Source of the DNA: Bacteroidales bacterium
Lineage (GTDB): Bacteria; Bacteroidota; Bacteroidia; Bacteroidales; UBA932
DNA: 44,638 nucleotides
Assembly (NCBI GenBank): GCA_017627255.1
Contig: JAGAHD010000184.1
Span: 1-44,638 of the forward strand
Reading direction: 5' to 3'
Made by a program: the position numbers and the translations under genes. Each line of letters starts with the position of its first letter. Within the stretch, counting starts at the first letter, position 1. Positions 15,990 to 23,880 of the stretch are shown here, piece after piece. The notes under the pieces are model-generated. The model searched no databases, was not told where the DNA came from, and was given only the letters and a program-made list of their open reading frames with translations.

Positions 15990-17300
15990 TTATTTCATGG
16001 CGGCCCCGCCCAGGGCATACCGGTATTTCAAGGCAAGGCGTTCCCATCCCGGAAGCTTCCGCAGGTGCAGGAGCAGGAACAGCCCGATGCGGCGGCTCCT
16101 CAGCAAGTGCAGCAAGGGACGGTGGCTGTCAATGGCGACATACAGATCGAAATCCAGCGCCTTCTTTCTGAAAGGGGCCAGGACATCCCGGTCGTACAAC
16201 AGGGAGACACACCGCCGTTCCGCTTCCCTGCGGGAAAAACGCTCTTCCAGGAAACTCTCCGGAAGAATGCCTTTCACGATGCCGGACAGGAAGCGGGCGA
16301 CCAGCCAGACCTGGAATTCCGTCCCGGTCAGGCGGATATTCTCCCGGACCAGCGTCCAGTCGAAATCCTCCTTGGTACGGACCAGGAAACCGATATCGAA
16401 AAACGCCGTCAAGACGCTTTCCATGCTGTTCCGCTCTGCAAAGTTCTTGAACAGGTTGACCAGGGAGATGAACACCATGTCCTCGGGGACTGGCAAAAGC
16501 CCCTGGACGGTAAACATCGTGCACGGAGACGACCTCTGCAGCAAAAGCCCGGAATAGGCCATTTCCTTTCCCGTGTTCATCTCAAGGTATTTATGCAAAT
16601 CCAGCAGGCCTTCTTTCAGGTCTCCTGAAGGATGCAGGTCCGTAGAGTGGCGGACACGGACGGGATAGTACCCGAGGTCGATGCCCGCCTGCTCCGCCCG
16701 GTCGAAATCCTGTTCCCTCACCAGCAGGTCGATATCGCCCATCCAACGCGGAAAGTCCGGACGATACACTTTCATGGCACCGCCCTTGAGCACGACGAAA
16801 GGAATCTTCTGACGATTCAGTTCGCCTCCAAACCGGCTCAGGTGGGCGAAGCGTTTCAGGTTCTGGAACCGGCAGAACCGCAACACGCCTTCCAGGCGTG
16901 GCGTAATGGCAGCCGGAAAGGCAAGGTCGGGACGGCTCTGCATCAGATAGGCCATCAGCATGACGCTCTGGATGGGAGCCGCCTCGATATCCCAGCCGGC
17001 AAGGAAGGTATCCAGATCCGCCTGCGAGGGATGCTCGGAAAGGGCCATGGCCAGGAGCTTCCGGTCCTCCTCCTGCAGGATTTCCCTGCCCGGATTCTGG
17101 AGCATCCCGTCAACGGAAAGCGGCAGCAGCCAGCTCACCGCCACCGCCAAAAGGGCCAGTCCCAGAAGCCCTGCCACAATGAGGATGATCCACTTGAGCG
17201 GGACCAAGGCGTACAAAAGGATACCTGCGACCAGGGCGTATCCCGCCAGCGTGGCGCACAGGTATCCCAGATAAAGCCTGGTTTTCGGTGGCAGGCTCAT
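15990..17300 (-). CDS. Membrane-anchored NTP_transf_5 nucleotidyltransferase
   Basis: The 436-residue protein begins with two hydrophobic helices (about 10-32 and 36-59) that anchor it in the inner membrane. A cytoplasmic domain follows that matches uncharacterised nucleotidyltransferases of the NTP_transf_5 type. The hallmark IPFVVLKGGAMKVY at 166-179 and GDIDLLV at 188-194 supply the metal-binding Asp-x-Asp at 189-191. LHKYLEMN and a long helical C-terminus follow. Such proteins occur with PqqD and HprK-like proteins in peptide-modification clusters; their reaction is poorly known. Four bases separate it from the upstream OmpA-type gene. The transmembrane anchor is unusual for this family and suggests work at the membrane. 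Confidence 0.82.
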   Translation of the reverse strand: MSLPPKTRLYLGYLCATLAGYALVAGILLYALVPLKWIILIVAGLLGLALLAVAVSWLLPLSVDGMLQNPGREILQEEDRKLLAMALSEHPSQADLDTFLAGWDIEAAPIQSVMLMAYLMQSRPDLAFPAAITPRLEGVLRFCRFQNLKRFAHLSRFGGELNRQKIPFVVLKGGAMKVYRPDFPRWMGDIDLLVREQDFDRAEQAGIDLGYYPVRVRHSTDLHPSGDLKEGLLDLHKYLEMNTGKEMAYSGLLLQRSSPCTMFTVQGLLPVPEDMVFISLVNLFKNFAERNSMESVLTAFFDIGFLVRTKEDFDWTLVRENIRLTGTEFQVWLVARFLSGIVKGILPESFLEERFSRREAERRCVSLLYDRDVLAPFRKKALDFDLYVAIDSHRPLLHLLRSRRIGLFLLLHLRKLPGWERLALKYRYALGGAAMK

Positions 17301-17304
17301 TCCC

Positions 17305-19167
17305 TTAGTCCATCATGTATTGGATCCGGACCTTCACGCTGCGGTTCAGTTTGGCGTTCAGGCCGCGGGTACTCTTGTCGGTGACCGTACGGATGCCGCC
17401 GTTCATGCTGCCCACCAGATAGATCTGGGAAGAGACATTCTCGAGACTGGCATCCTGCTTGAGCCAGTTGATGACCGTGTTGGCACGGTTCTGCGACAGG
17501 GCGGTATTACGCTCGATACCCACGCGCCGGGCGTCATTGCCGGAGTAGTTGTCCTGGCTGGTGGCCAAGCCTTCGACCTGGATCAGCAGGACGATGCCGC
17601 GGTCGAGGATTTCCCGGATGCGGTCTACGGTTGCGGCATCGGCAAAGCGGGCGATATACCCCTCGTTGGACTTGAGGGCCGCATAGACATCGGCGAAGCT
17701 CACCAGTTCGTCGGAGCCGTCCACGTCCATGTACTGGCGGATGGTATCGAGACCGCTGTGGGCATTGAGGCCGTAGGAATTGGTTTCCTTGTAGTTCTGG
17801 CCGCTGAGCAGCTGCTGGCGGAGCGTCGCATCGTCGATGCGGTACTGCCATACGTTCAGTCCGTCATAAATCGGAGCATAGAAGAAGCCCGTCTTCTCCT
17901 GGAAATACTGCATGTCGCCGGGCGCCAGGCTCAGGGAGATCGGCGTATCCTGCAGCATTTCATAGCCGCGCGGGATAAAGTCGATGGCGAAATCCTGGTT
18001 GGCCGCCTCGGTCGGAAGGTCAATGGCTTTCAGGCCGTTGAGGGAAGCGCCGCCGGCGATGCGGGCGAGCACGGCTTCATTGCTTTCGTACTGTTTCTGG
18101 GTGAAGATACCGCCGGCCAGGTAGTCCAGCGCGTTCACCGGAGCGTCTGCGATGATTGGGGCATCGTTACGACCCGAATAGTTGTTCGGATAGAACACAT
18201 AGAAGGTGAGGGTACCGTGGCGCGCGGGTTTCTTGCGCTCCACCTCCTGTTCCTTCACCTTCACCACCTGGATCTCCCGTTCACGGTAATCCTGGCGGTA
18301 GACCGTGGCGGTTCCCTGTTTCCAGCCATTGTTGCGCTGCTTGCCGAGATAGAAGGTAAAACCGATGTCGAGGCCCAGGTTCTGGCCGAACTTGCGTGCT
18401 GCGACATCCTGATAGCCATAATGATAATCCGTGTTCGTCTGATAGATGATATCGCGGACTTTCAAGTCGATCGAAGCGCGCTTGTTCCGGTTGAGGAAAC
18501 GGCTGTACTGCAGCTCAAGATGGCCGCTCCATTCGTTGTCGGAGCCATAGTCATCCTCGAAGCCCAGATGGTGGACGGCACCGATACCGGCATTGACCAT
18601 CCACTGACCCATGTGCCTGGTGTTGCCGTACCCTTCATACCCGTGGAAGAGACGGGTCAGGTTGAGGCTCACCAAGCCGTTGAGATCCCACCAGCGCGTT
18701 TTCATCCGGCGGTACGGATTGCCGGCCGGCGTCGTGCCGAGCGCGGGACCGTATCCGTAGCCTTCGGCGGCATTCATGAACTCCGTATAGCCGCGGGTGC
18801 TGGAATGGATGAACTCCAGTTTCAGGGCAAGGCCGGGGACAAACCACTTTCCGATACCGACTCCGAAATCAGGGGATACCGTTCCGGAGAAAGCACCGTC
18901 CCGGGAGAAATCCCCGATGTAGGTATGGGCACCGGCCGTCCCGTAGACGAACCAGTTGCGACCGAAGGAATTCATCACCACCTGGTTCGGGTTGATGACC
19001 GTATCCTGTTGGACAAAGATACGGGACTGCGGTGCAGCGTCGACCGTGTCGCGGTACACTTCCCGGTAATCCTTGTACTTGTCCAGCTGGGCCCATGCCG
19101 GCGCGGCAGCTGAAAATCCGAGGGCCAGCAAGAGGGCGACCCTGGAAAGGAAATGTTTGTTTTTCAT
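17305..19167 (-). CDS. OmpA-family outer-membrane protein
   Basis: This 620-residue protein has a signal peptide ending AAPAWA at about 26. A beta-rich region at about 50-290 has alternating aromatic strands that look like an outer-membrane barrel (for example WFVYGTAGAHTYIGDF). A linker follows, RKKPARHGTLTFYVFYPNN, and then a C-terminal OmpA-like domain at about 510-620. The latter has NTALSQNRANTVINWLKQD and ends NRSVKVRIQYMMD. OmpA-like domains hold peptidoglycan non-covalently. It lies inside the polysaccharide operon next to the kinase cassette, so it might help secrete or anchor the product (inference). A region of about 200 residues between barrel and OmpA domain has no assignment. 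Confidence 0.85.
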   Translation of the reverse strand: MKNKHFLSRVALLLALGFSAAAPAWAQLDKYKDYREVYRDTVDAAPQSRIFVQQDTVINPNQVVMNSFGRNWFVYGTAGAHTYIGDFSRDGAFSGTVSPDFGVGIGKWFVPGLALKLEFIHSSTRGYTEFMNAAEGYGYGPALGTTPAGNPYRRMKTRWWDLNGLVSLNLTRLFHGYEGYGNTRHMGQWMVNAGIGAVHHLGFEDDYGSDNEWSGHLELQYSRFLNRNKRASIDLKVRDIIYQTNTDYHYGYQDVAARKFGQNLGLDIGFTFYLGKQRNNGWKQGTATVYRQDYREREIQVVKVKEQEVERKKPARHGTLTFYVFYPNNYSGRNDAPIIADAPVNALDYLAGGIFTQKQYESNEAVLARIAGGASLNGLKAIDLPTEAANQDFAIDFIPRGYEMLQDTPISLSLAPGDMQYFQEKTGFFYAPIYDGLNVWQYRIDDATLRQQLLSGQNYKETNSYGLNAHSGLDTIRQYMDVDGSDELVSFADVYAALKSNEGYIARFADAATVDRIREILDRGIVLLIQVEGLATSQDNYSGNDARRVGIERNTALSQNRANTVINWLKQDASLENVSSQIYLVGSMNGGIRTVTDKSTRGLNAKLNRSVKVRIQYMMD

Positions 19168-19179
19168 AATGTTAGAATA

Positions 19180-19782
19180 TTAGCTGTTGTTTTTTGATTT
19201 GCTTTCGATGAACAGATAGTCCTTCGTAATTCTCTTTTTCACTTTCATGTCGGTCCCTTTCCGACAGGAGCGGAGCGACGGTGCGTTCTGTCCGGAGATC
19301 GTCGCGAACATCCGCATCTTTTCCCGGCGGCATACACTCATGCAGGTTGCCCACATGCAGGTACCGAGTCCCCGGTTCCGGTAATCCCCGTCCACGATAA
19401 GGCCGGCAAAGGCTGCTCCGACAAAAAAGCAACGCAGGAAGAAATAGCCCACGATCCGGCCCGAAGCCGTTTCTGTCGCCTTCATCATCAGGAAAGAAGG
19501 GTTCCTATGCAGACGGGTCAAGGTATCCCGGTCAAACAGGTGGGGGCGGAAATACTCGAGGCTTTCCTGCGGCTGCGCCTGCAGGAAGGCAGACAGTTCC
19601 GGGATGTCGTCCGGCTCCACCAGGGAAAAGGCAAAGCCCTCCGGTGAACCTGCTGCAATAAGGCTTTCCGCCCGGTCTTCCATGCCCCGGCGCCGGAAGC
19701 AGAACAGACTGCCGTTGACCCGCTCTACCGCATTCCATAGATGCGGACAATTGTGTTTGATATTCAGAAGCTGGGCAATCAT
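19180..19782 (-). CDS. GNAT family acetyltransferase
   Basis: This is a 200-residue GNAT protein. The core segment FAGLIVDGDYRNRGLGTCMW at about 130-150 holds the acetyl-CoA phosphate-binding RNRGLGT loop. A preceding strand reads SFLMMKATETASGRIVGYFF. In the operon it could acetylate an amino sugar used for the polymer, as other capsule GNATs do, but the substrate is not visible. The start overlaps the stop of the GT4 gene (ATGA). The C-terminus is rich in Lys and Ser and has no known function. Confidence 0.85.
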   Translation of the reverse strand: MIAQLLNIKHNCPHLWNAVERVNGSLFCFRRRGMEDRAESLIAAGSPEGFAFSLVEPDDIPELSAFLQAQPQESLEYFRPHLFDRDTLTRLHRNPSFLMMKATETASGRIVGYFFLRCFFVGAAFAGLIVDGDYRNRGLGTCMWATCMSVCRREKMRMFATISGQNAPSLRSCRKGTDMKVKKRITKDYLFIESKSKNNS

Positions 19783-20927
19783 ACCAGTATTTCGTGATAA
19801 AAGTCTTTCAGGCAGGAGCGGACATACCCCTGCTCAAAACGCGTAGCCACCATCTTCCTGGCCCGCATCGACATGACCCGGAGCGCATCCGGATCCTCCA
19901 GGAAGGCTTTCATGGCCCCATACAGGGCCTCTTCATCCCGAGGGGGGACGATGCGTCCGTTTTCCCCGTCCCGGATGATTTCCCGTGAACCGTTGATGTC
20001 CGTAACGATGCAGGGCAACCTCATGGCTCCGGCCTCGATGACCGTGTTGGGAAAGCCCTCCCGGTAGGAGGAGTGGACCAGCGCATCGGCTGCCGCATAC
20101 CAGGGCCGCACATCGGAAAGCCACCCGGCGGAAAAATGGATGCACGGACACGTTTCCATCCGATGCCGGGTGCTGTCCGGCAGCGGATCTTCAGCCTCCG
20201 TCTCCCCGCAAAGCAGCAAGTGAACCTTCCTGCCTTCCTCCCACAGGCGGAAAAATGCATCCGTCAGTTCCCGGATTCCCTTGTCGGCAACCAGGCGCCC
20301 CACGAACACGAACGTGAACGCGTCCGGACCGATTCCGAAGCGACGACGGAGCGATTCCGCTTCCCCCAGGACTTCCGGAGTCCGGTCATACCAGTCCAGG
20401 TCTATGCCCCGGACATTCCCGTACCCCAGGACCCGGAGGGGTTTCCGCGTAATGCCGAAACGGAGCAGGTCATCCCGCACACCTTCTCCTTCCGGGACAA
20501 TATGGGTGGCGCAGGCGGCCGTCAGGCGGTCGGTCAATTCGAGAAGCCGGCGGCGCATCCCCGTCATGGAGGGGAACACCAGGCCTGTAAAGGTATGGAG
20601 CCGGACAGGCACCCCCGTCAGGCGGGCCGCCATCATGGAAAGGAGTCCCGCCTTGGGCGTCATGGAATGGACCATGTCGGGACGTTCTTTCCGGAACAGG
20701 CGGACCAGGCGCCACAGGGAGGCGATATCCTTGAGCGGGGCGATCCGCCGCTCCATCGGGACGGCGGCGGTACGGACACCCTCCCGGCGGGCGACTTCGT
20801 CCAGCAAAGGGCCCGGTGAGGACACGGCGACCACCTCATATTCCTCCGACAGTTCCCGAAGCAGTCCCCGGCAGAAAACGTCCAGGGAAAGGGGTACCGT
20901 CGTGATGCGGATGATTTTCTTTTTCAA
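19779..20927 (-). CDS. GT4-family glycosyltransferase
   Basis: This 382-residue GT-B enzyme resembles PglA/CapM-type transferases that add the second sugar to a lipid-linked sugar. Segments are VCRGLLRELSE-like near the N-terminus, DMVHSMTPKAGLLSMMAARLTGVPVR in the acceptor half, VGRLVADKGIRELTDAF at 209-225 and the donor-binding SYREGFPNTVIEAGAM at 287-302, followed by NGSREII. It lies between the DUF5683 and GNAT genes. The ATG at 20927 lies nine bases after the previous stop. The PglA-like resemblance is inferred from the N-terminal pattern only. Confidence 0.9.
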   Translation of the reverse strand: MKKKIIRITTVPLSLDVFCRGLLRELSEEYEVVAVSSPGPLLDEVARREGVRTAAVPMERRIAPLKDIASLWRLVRLFRKERPDMVHSMTPKAGLLSMMAARLTGVPVRLHTFTGLVFPSMTGMRRRLLELTDRLTAACATHIVPEGEGVRDDLLRFGITRKPLRVLGYGNVRGIDLDWYDRTPEVLGEAESLRRRFGIGPDAFTFVFVGRLVADKGIRELTDAFFRLWEEGRKVHLLLCGETEAEDPLPDSTRHRMETCPCIHFSAGWLSDVRPWYAAADALVHSSYREGFPNTVIEAGAMRLPCIVTDINGSREIIRDGENGRIVPPRDEEALYGAMKAFLEDPDALRVMSMRARKMVATRFEQGYVRSCLKDFYHEILV

Positions 20928-20936
20928 GGGTGACGG

Positions 20937-21812
20937 CTAAAAACGGTAGACCAGGGCCACTCCGGCACCCGTGGAAGCCGGTGAAAAGGTCAGTTCCCCA
21001 CCTTTCGGAGCACGGACCGCGACGCGGGAAGACCCCTCGGATACCATGGCGTCATACAGGCCGAACAGGTAGGCGACGGCCATCAGGCCGAGGTTGACGT
21101 TGCGCATGTCCCGGCAGGAGATGGACTTGCTCTCCCAGCTGTCGACATTGAAAACCCCGTTCACGGCATTGTTGTGATAAACGTTCTTCTTATGCTGGCA
21201 GACGATCGCACCGGCACCGAACAGGATTTCGGATCCCAGAATGGCGGCGCCCTTCAGGTTCGCCCCCTTGTAGAACTGCCCTCCGCCCGGGAACAGCGAA
21301 TAGAGCGTGGCCTTGAGATTGTCGCACTCCTGCACCTCGAAGGTGTCGAACGTGGGCAGGACGTTTTTCTCGGATACGGCATACAGCTGGTCATATTCAA
21401 AACCGTACTCGTTGTCCACATAGTCATCGAAGCTGACATACTCCGCCACTTTACGGGCATAGACGACAGACTCGGAGCCGCCGTCGGCAAAGGTGATCCG
21501 GTACACGGAAGGCGCTCCGGCCGTGCTGACCAGGGAGTCCAGCCGCACGGAAAGCGGATTGGCCCCGTAACGCTCCCGGACATACGTGAGAAGCGGGTCA
21601 AGGCGTTCTTCCTGCAGTTTTCCCAGATCGGGATCCGACGTGTGGAAAACCTTGAATTCATAATTCTTGCTGATCCGTTTCCGGTTCATCATCTGTTCGC
21701 CTCGCCGGACCCATTGCGGCTTGACGTGCGAACGGGCAGACGCTTCCGGAGCGGACAGCAGGCAGGTGGCAGCCATGGCTGCAAGACATGCCAATTTCAG
21801 AAGTTTTTTCAT
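20937..21812 (-). CDS. DUF5683-domain exported protein
   Basis: The 291-residue product starts with a clear signal peptide (MKKLLKLACLAAMAATCLLS, cleavage after about ASARS). The C-terminal half carries the DUF5683 signature: LYSLFPGGGQFYKGANLKGA at about 189-208, then a hydrophobic ILGSEILFGAGAIV stretch and a second hydrophobic stretch near 253-266. Proteins of this family are common in Bacteroidota and are thought to sit in the envelope, but their role is unknown. I chose the ATG at 21812 because the longer reading from 21899 hides the signal peptide inside and overlaps the GT4 gene. It lies eight bases after that gene's stop. Its presence in a glycosyltransferase operon hints at a part in polymer export or attachment. 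Confidence 0.83.
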   Translation of the reverse strand: MKKLLKLACLAAMAATCLLSAPEASARSHVKPQWVRRGEQMMNRKRISKNYEFKVFHTSDPDLGKLQEERLDPLLTYVRERYGANPLSVRLDSLVSTAGAPSVYRITFADGGSESVVYARKVAEYVSFDDYVDNEYGFEYDQLYAVSEKNVLPTFDTFEVQECDNLKATLYSLFPGGGQFYKGANLKGAAILGSEILFGAGAIVCQHKKNVYHNNAVNGVFNVDSWESKSISCRDMRNVNLGLMAVAYLFGLYDAMVSEGSSRVAVRAPKGGELTFSPASTGAGVALVYRF

Positions 21813-21820
21813 GTTGCTTG

Positions 21821-22915
21821 TTATATAAGATTGTGATACATATTCATATACGCAGTGGCAGTCTCGGTAATTCCATACTGGGAAACCCGTTGACGGCACT
21901 GCCGGGCCACTTTTTCCCCCAAGGAAGGATCTTCCACCACTTGAAGGATGCGTTCCGCCAGCCGCTTTTCATCCCCGACGGGAAACAGGAGGCCGGCTCC
22001 GGATACCATCGGGCCAAGCCCTTCCGCATCGCTGGCGACAAACGGTTTTCCGGAGGCCATCCCCTCCATCGCCGACAACGACTGCCCTTCATACAAGGAA
22101 GAGATTACGATTACATCCGATGCCGCCTGCAGGGCAGGAACATCGTGACGGACTCCGAGAAAATGAACCCGGTCTCCGAGGTTGAGCCGTTCCGTGAGGC
22201 TGTGGCAGGATTCCAGCGTTTTTGCATCCTCCCGCGTTTCTGCGCCCCCCGCCAGAAAAAGGTGGAATGATTCCGGGAGCAAAGACAGGGCGCGGATAAC
22301 GGTCGCCTGGTCCTTTTGGGCACGGAAGGCCGCTACCATCAGAATCTTGGTTCCGGGCATCCGAGCCATGTCCGCATCGGGAACCGCATTACTGAAACGG
22401 TCCAGGTCGATTCCGTTGGGAACCACCAGCGTTTTTCCTTTCGTCTCCGGCAAATAGGCTTCCAGCGCCGCACGGGTTTCCTCCCCCACACAGGCGATCT
22501 GCCTGTAGCGACTGTACATCCAGCGGTCCAGAGGCTGGTAAAAAGCCCGCCGGCGGCGCCGGTTGGACGTGTTGTGCTCGGTAGTGACCAGTCTCAGGGG
22601 CATCAGGAGAGAAGCCCCCGACGCCAGGAACTGGCAGGATGTATTGTGCGTATGCACAACATCGAAGCGCCCTTTCCGTAAAAACCGGACCATCCGGCCG
22701 AAGAGAAAGGGATTCCGCATGGCTGCGGCCCCCTTCGACAACGCATGGATCCGGACGCCGGAGGCCTCCAGATCCGTAAAGAGCGGCGTCCGGGTCCCGT
22801 CCAGCAGCAGGAGCTGCACGTCGTGCCCTTCCTGCAGGAAACGCGGAAGGAGACCGGTCACCAGCTTTTCTGCACCACCGGTGCGAAGCGACGTGATGAT
22901 GTGCAGGATTCTCAT
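21821..22915 (-). CDS. GT4-family glycosyltransferase
   Basis: This 364-residue GT-B enzyme opens MRILHIITSLRTGGAEKLV. It contains FDVVHTHNTSCQFLAS in the acceptor half, VVPNGIDLDRFSNA at the domain junction, ILMVAAFRAQKDQATVIRAL and the donor-site pattern SSLYEGQSLSAMEGMASGKPFV followed by GLGPMV. The ATG at 22915 overlaps the upstream GT2 stop (ATGA); about 74 upstream in-frame residues from 23137 are not part of the protein. Acceptor and donor are unknown. Confidence 0.92.
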   Translation of the reverse strand: MRILHIITSLRTGGAEKLVTGLLPRFLQEGHDVQLLLLDGTRTPLFTDLEASGVRIHALSKGAAAMRNPFLFGRMVRFLRKGRFDVVHTHNTSCQFLASGASLLMPLRLVTTEHNTSNRRRRRAFYQPLDRWMYSRYRQIACVGEETRAALEAYLPETKGKTLVVPNGIDLDRFSNAVPDADMARMPGTKILMVAAFRAQKDQATVIRALSLLPESFHLFLAGGAETREDAKTLESCHSLTERLNLGDRVHFLGVRHDVPALQAASDVIVISSLYEGQSLSAMEGMASGKPFVASDAEGLGPMVSGAGLLFPVGDEKRLAERILQVVEDPSLGEKVARQCRQRVSQYGITETATAYMNMYHNLI

Positions 22916-23880
22916 TTCACATAAGGGGGCAGCGCCCTGTACGACGGCCCATGGACAGCTTTCCAACCCTCCCGAAGCCCCCGGAAATAGGAAGAGAACA
23001 CGACCGCATCCCGCATCAGGAGGGAAGCCGCCGCCATAATCAAGCTGAGCCAGAGGCATTTGATACCAAAGGCCCCTGCGGCCCGAAAGCGGGTTGCCGC
23101 CGTATCCGCGCCGTTCCGGAAACAGGTCCGCCACCAAACCATGAACGAGGCCTTCGTGCGGTAAAAAACCCTTTCTGCGCTTTTACGGAAGCCCTCGCTG
23201 GCTGTCCGGGCATCCAGGTTCTCGATACCGCTCCGGTACAAGACACCCAGGCGCCCGCCGTTGCGATAGAGTTTGTAGGAGGAAAGGGTGTCCTCATTAT
23301 AGGCAAACGGAAACCGGTCCAGCCACAATTCATCTTCCAGGTGCAGGCGGAGGAACGCCTCCTTCCGCCAAAGGGCGGCCGGTCCGCCGCAAGTCTGGGA
23401 CCAGTAGAAGTCCTTGACCGGACGGGCATTGTAGGAAAAGGACCCGTTCGCATGCAAACGAAAAGCCCACTTGCCGTCCCAATGGGGAAAGACCAGGTTC
23501 GTCACGGCCGCATAGAGTTTTCTCCTCAAAGGCATATCCTGGTTCCGGAACACATCGGCGCCCACGCAGTCCGCCCCGTTTTCCTCCAGGGCCCGAAGCA
23601 TCCGCTCCGCGCTATCCGGAGCAAGGCACACATCGTCGTCCAGCATCAGGATGCAGTCGCTTTCGATTTCATCATAGGGAAGGATGCGCTGGGCCATCAT
23701 CCCCTTTGTCACCCACCGGTATTCTTCTTTTCCGACAGTCCACTCCGGGCGGGGATATCCTTCTGCGATATAGATGAGGACCCGCTCCGGAGGAATTGTC
23801 TGCGCGGCAATGGAACACAGTTCTTTCCGGAAGACCACCCCTCCCGTTCCGAGGGTCCGCACGGCGATGGAATACGTCAT
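22912..23880 (-). CDS. GT2-like glycosyltransferase with hydrophobic C-terminus
   Basis: This 322-residue GT-A enzyme begins TYSIAVRTLGTGG and carries an Asp-rich metal site in ILMLDDDVCLAPDS (Asp81-83). The middle part (FPHWDGKWAFRLHANG, then WSQTCGGPAALWRKEAFL, then NEDTLSSYKLYRNGG) fits rhamnosyl- or galactofuranosyl-type GT2 enzymes. Near the C-terminus a hydrophobic stretch (GIKCLWLSLIMAAASLLM) may associate with the membrane. The ATG at 23880 overlaps the stop of the exported toroid-like protein (ATGA). The donor is unknown. Confidence 0.85.
   Translation of the reverse strand: MTYSIAVRTLGTGGVVFRKELCSIAAQTIPPERVLIYIAEGYPRPEWTVGKEEYRWVTKGMMAQRILPYDEIESDCILMLDDDVCLAPDSAERMLRALEENGADCVGADVFRNQDMPLRRKLYAAVTNLVFPHWDGKWAFRLHANGSFSYNARPVKDFYWSQTCGGPAALWRKEAFLRLHLEDELWLDRFPFAYNEDTLSSYKLYRNGGRLGVLYRSGIENLDARTASEGFRKSAERVFYRTKASFMVWWRTCFRNGADTAATRFRAAGAFGIKCLWLSLIMAAASLLMRDAVVFSSYFRGLREGWKAVHGPSYRALPPYVK

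Noticed and set aside
14456..17300. A complete lasso-peptide cluster
   Set aside because: The transglutaminase-like protease and the asparagine-synthase-like cyclase are absent.
14456..19179. A separate short RiPP precursor gene
   Set aside because: All gaps in this stretch are 12 bases or less, so no independent precursor gene fits; the PqqD tail is the only candidate substrate.
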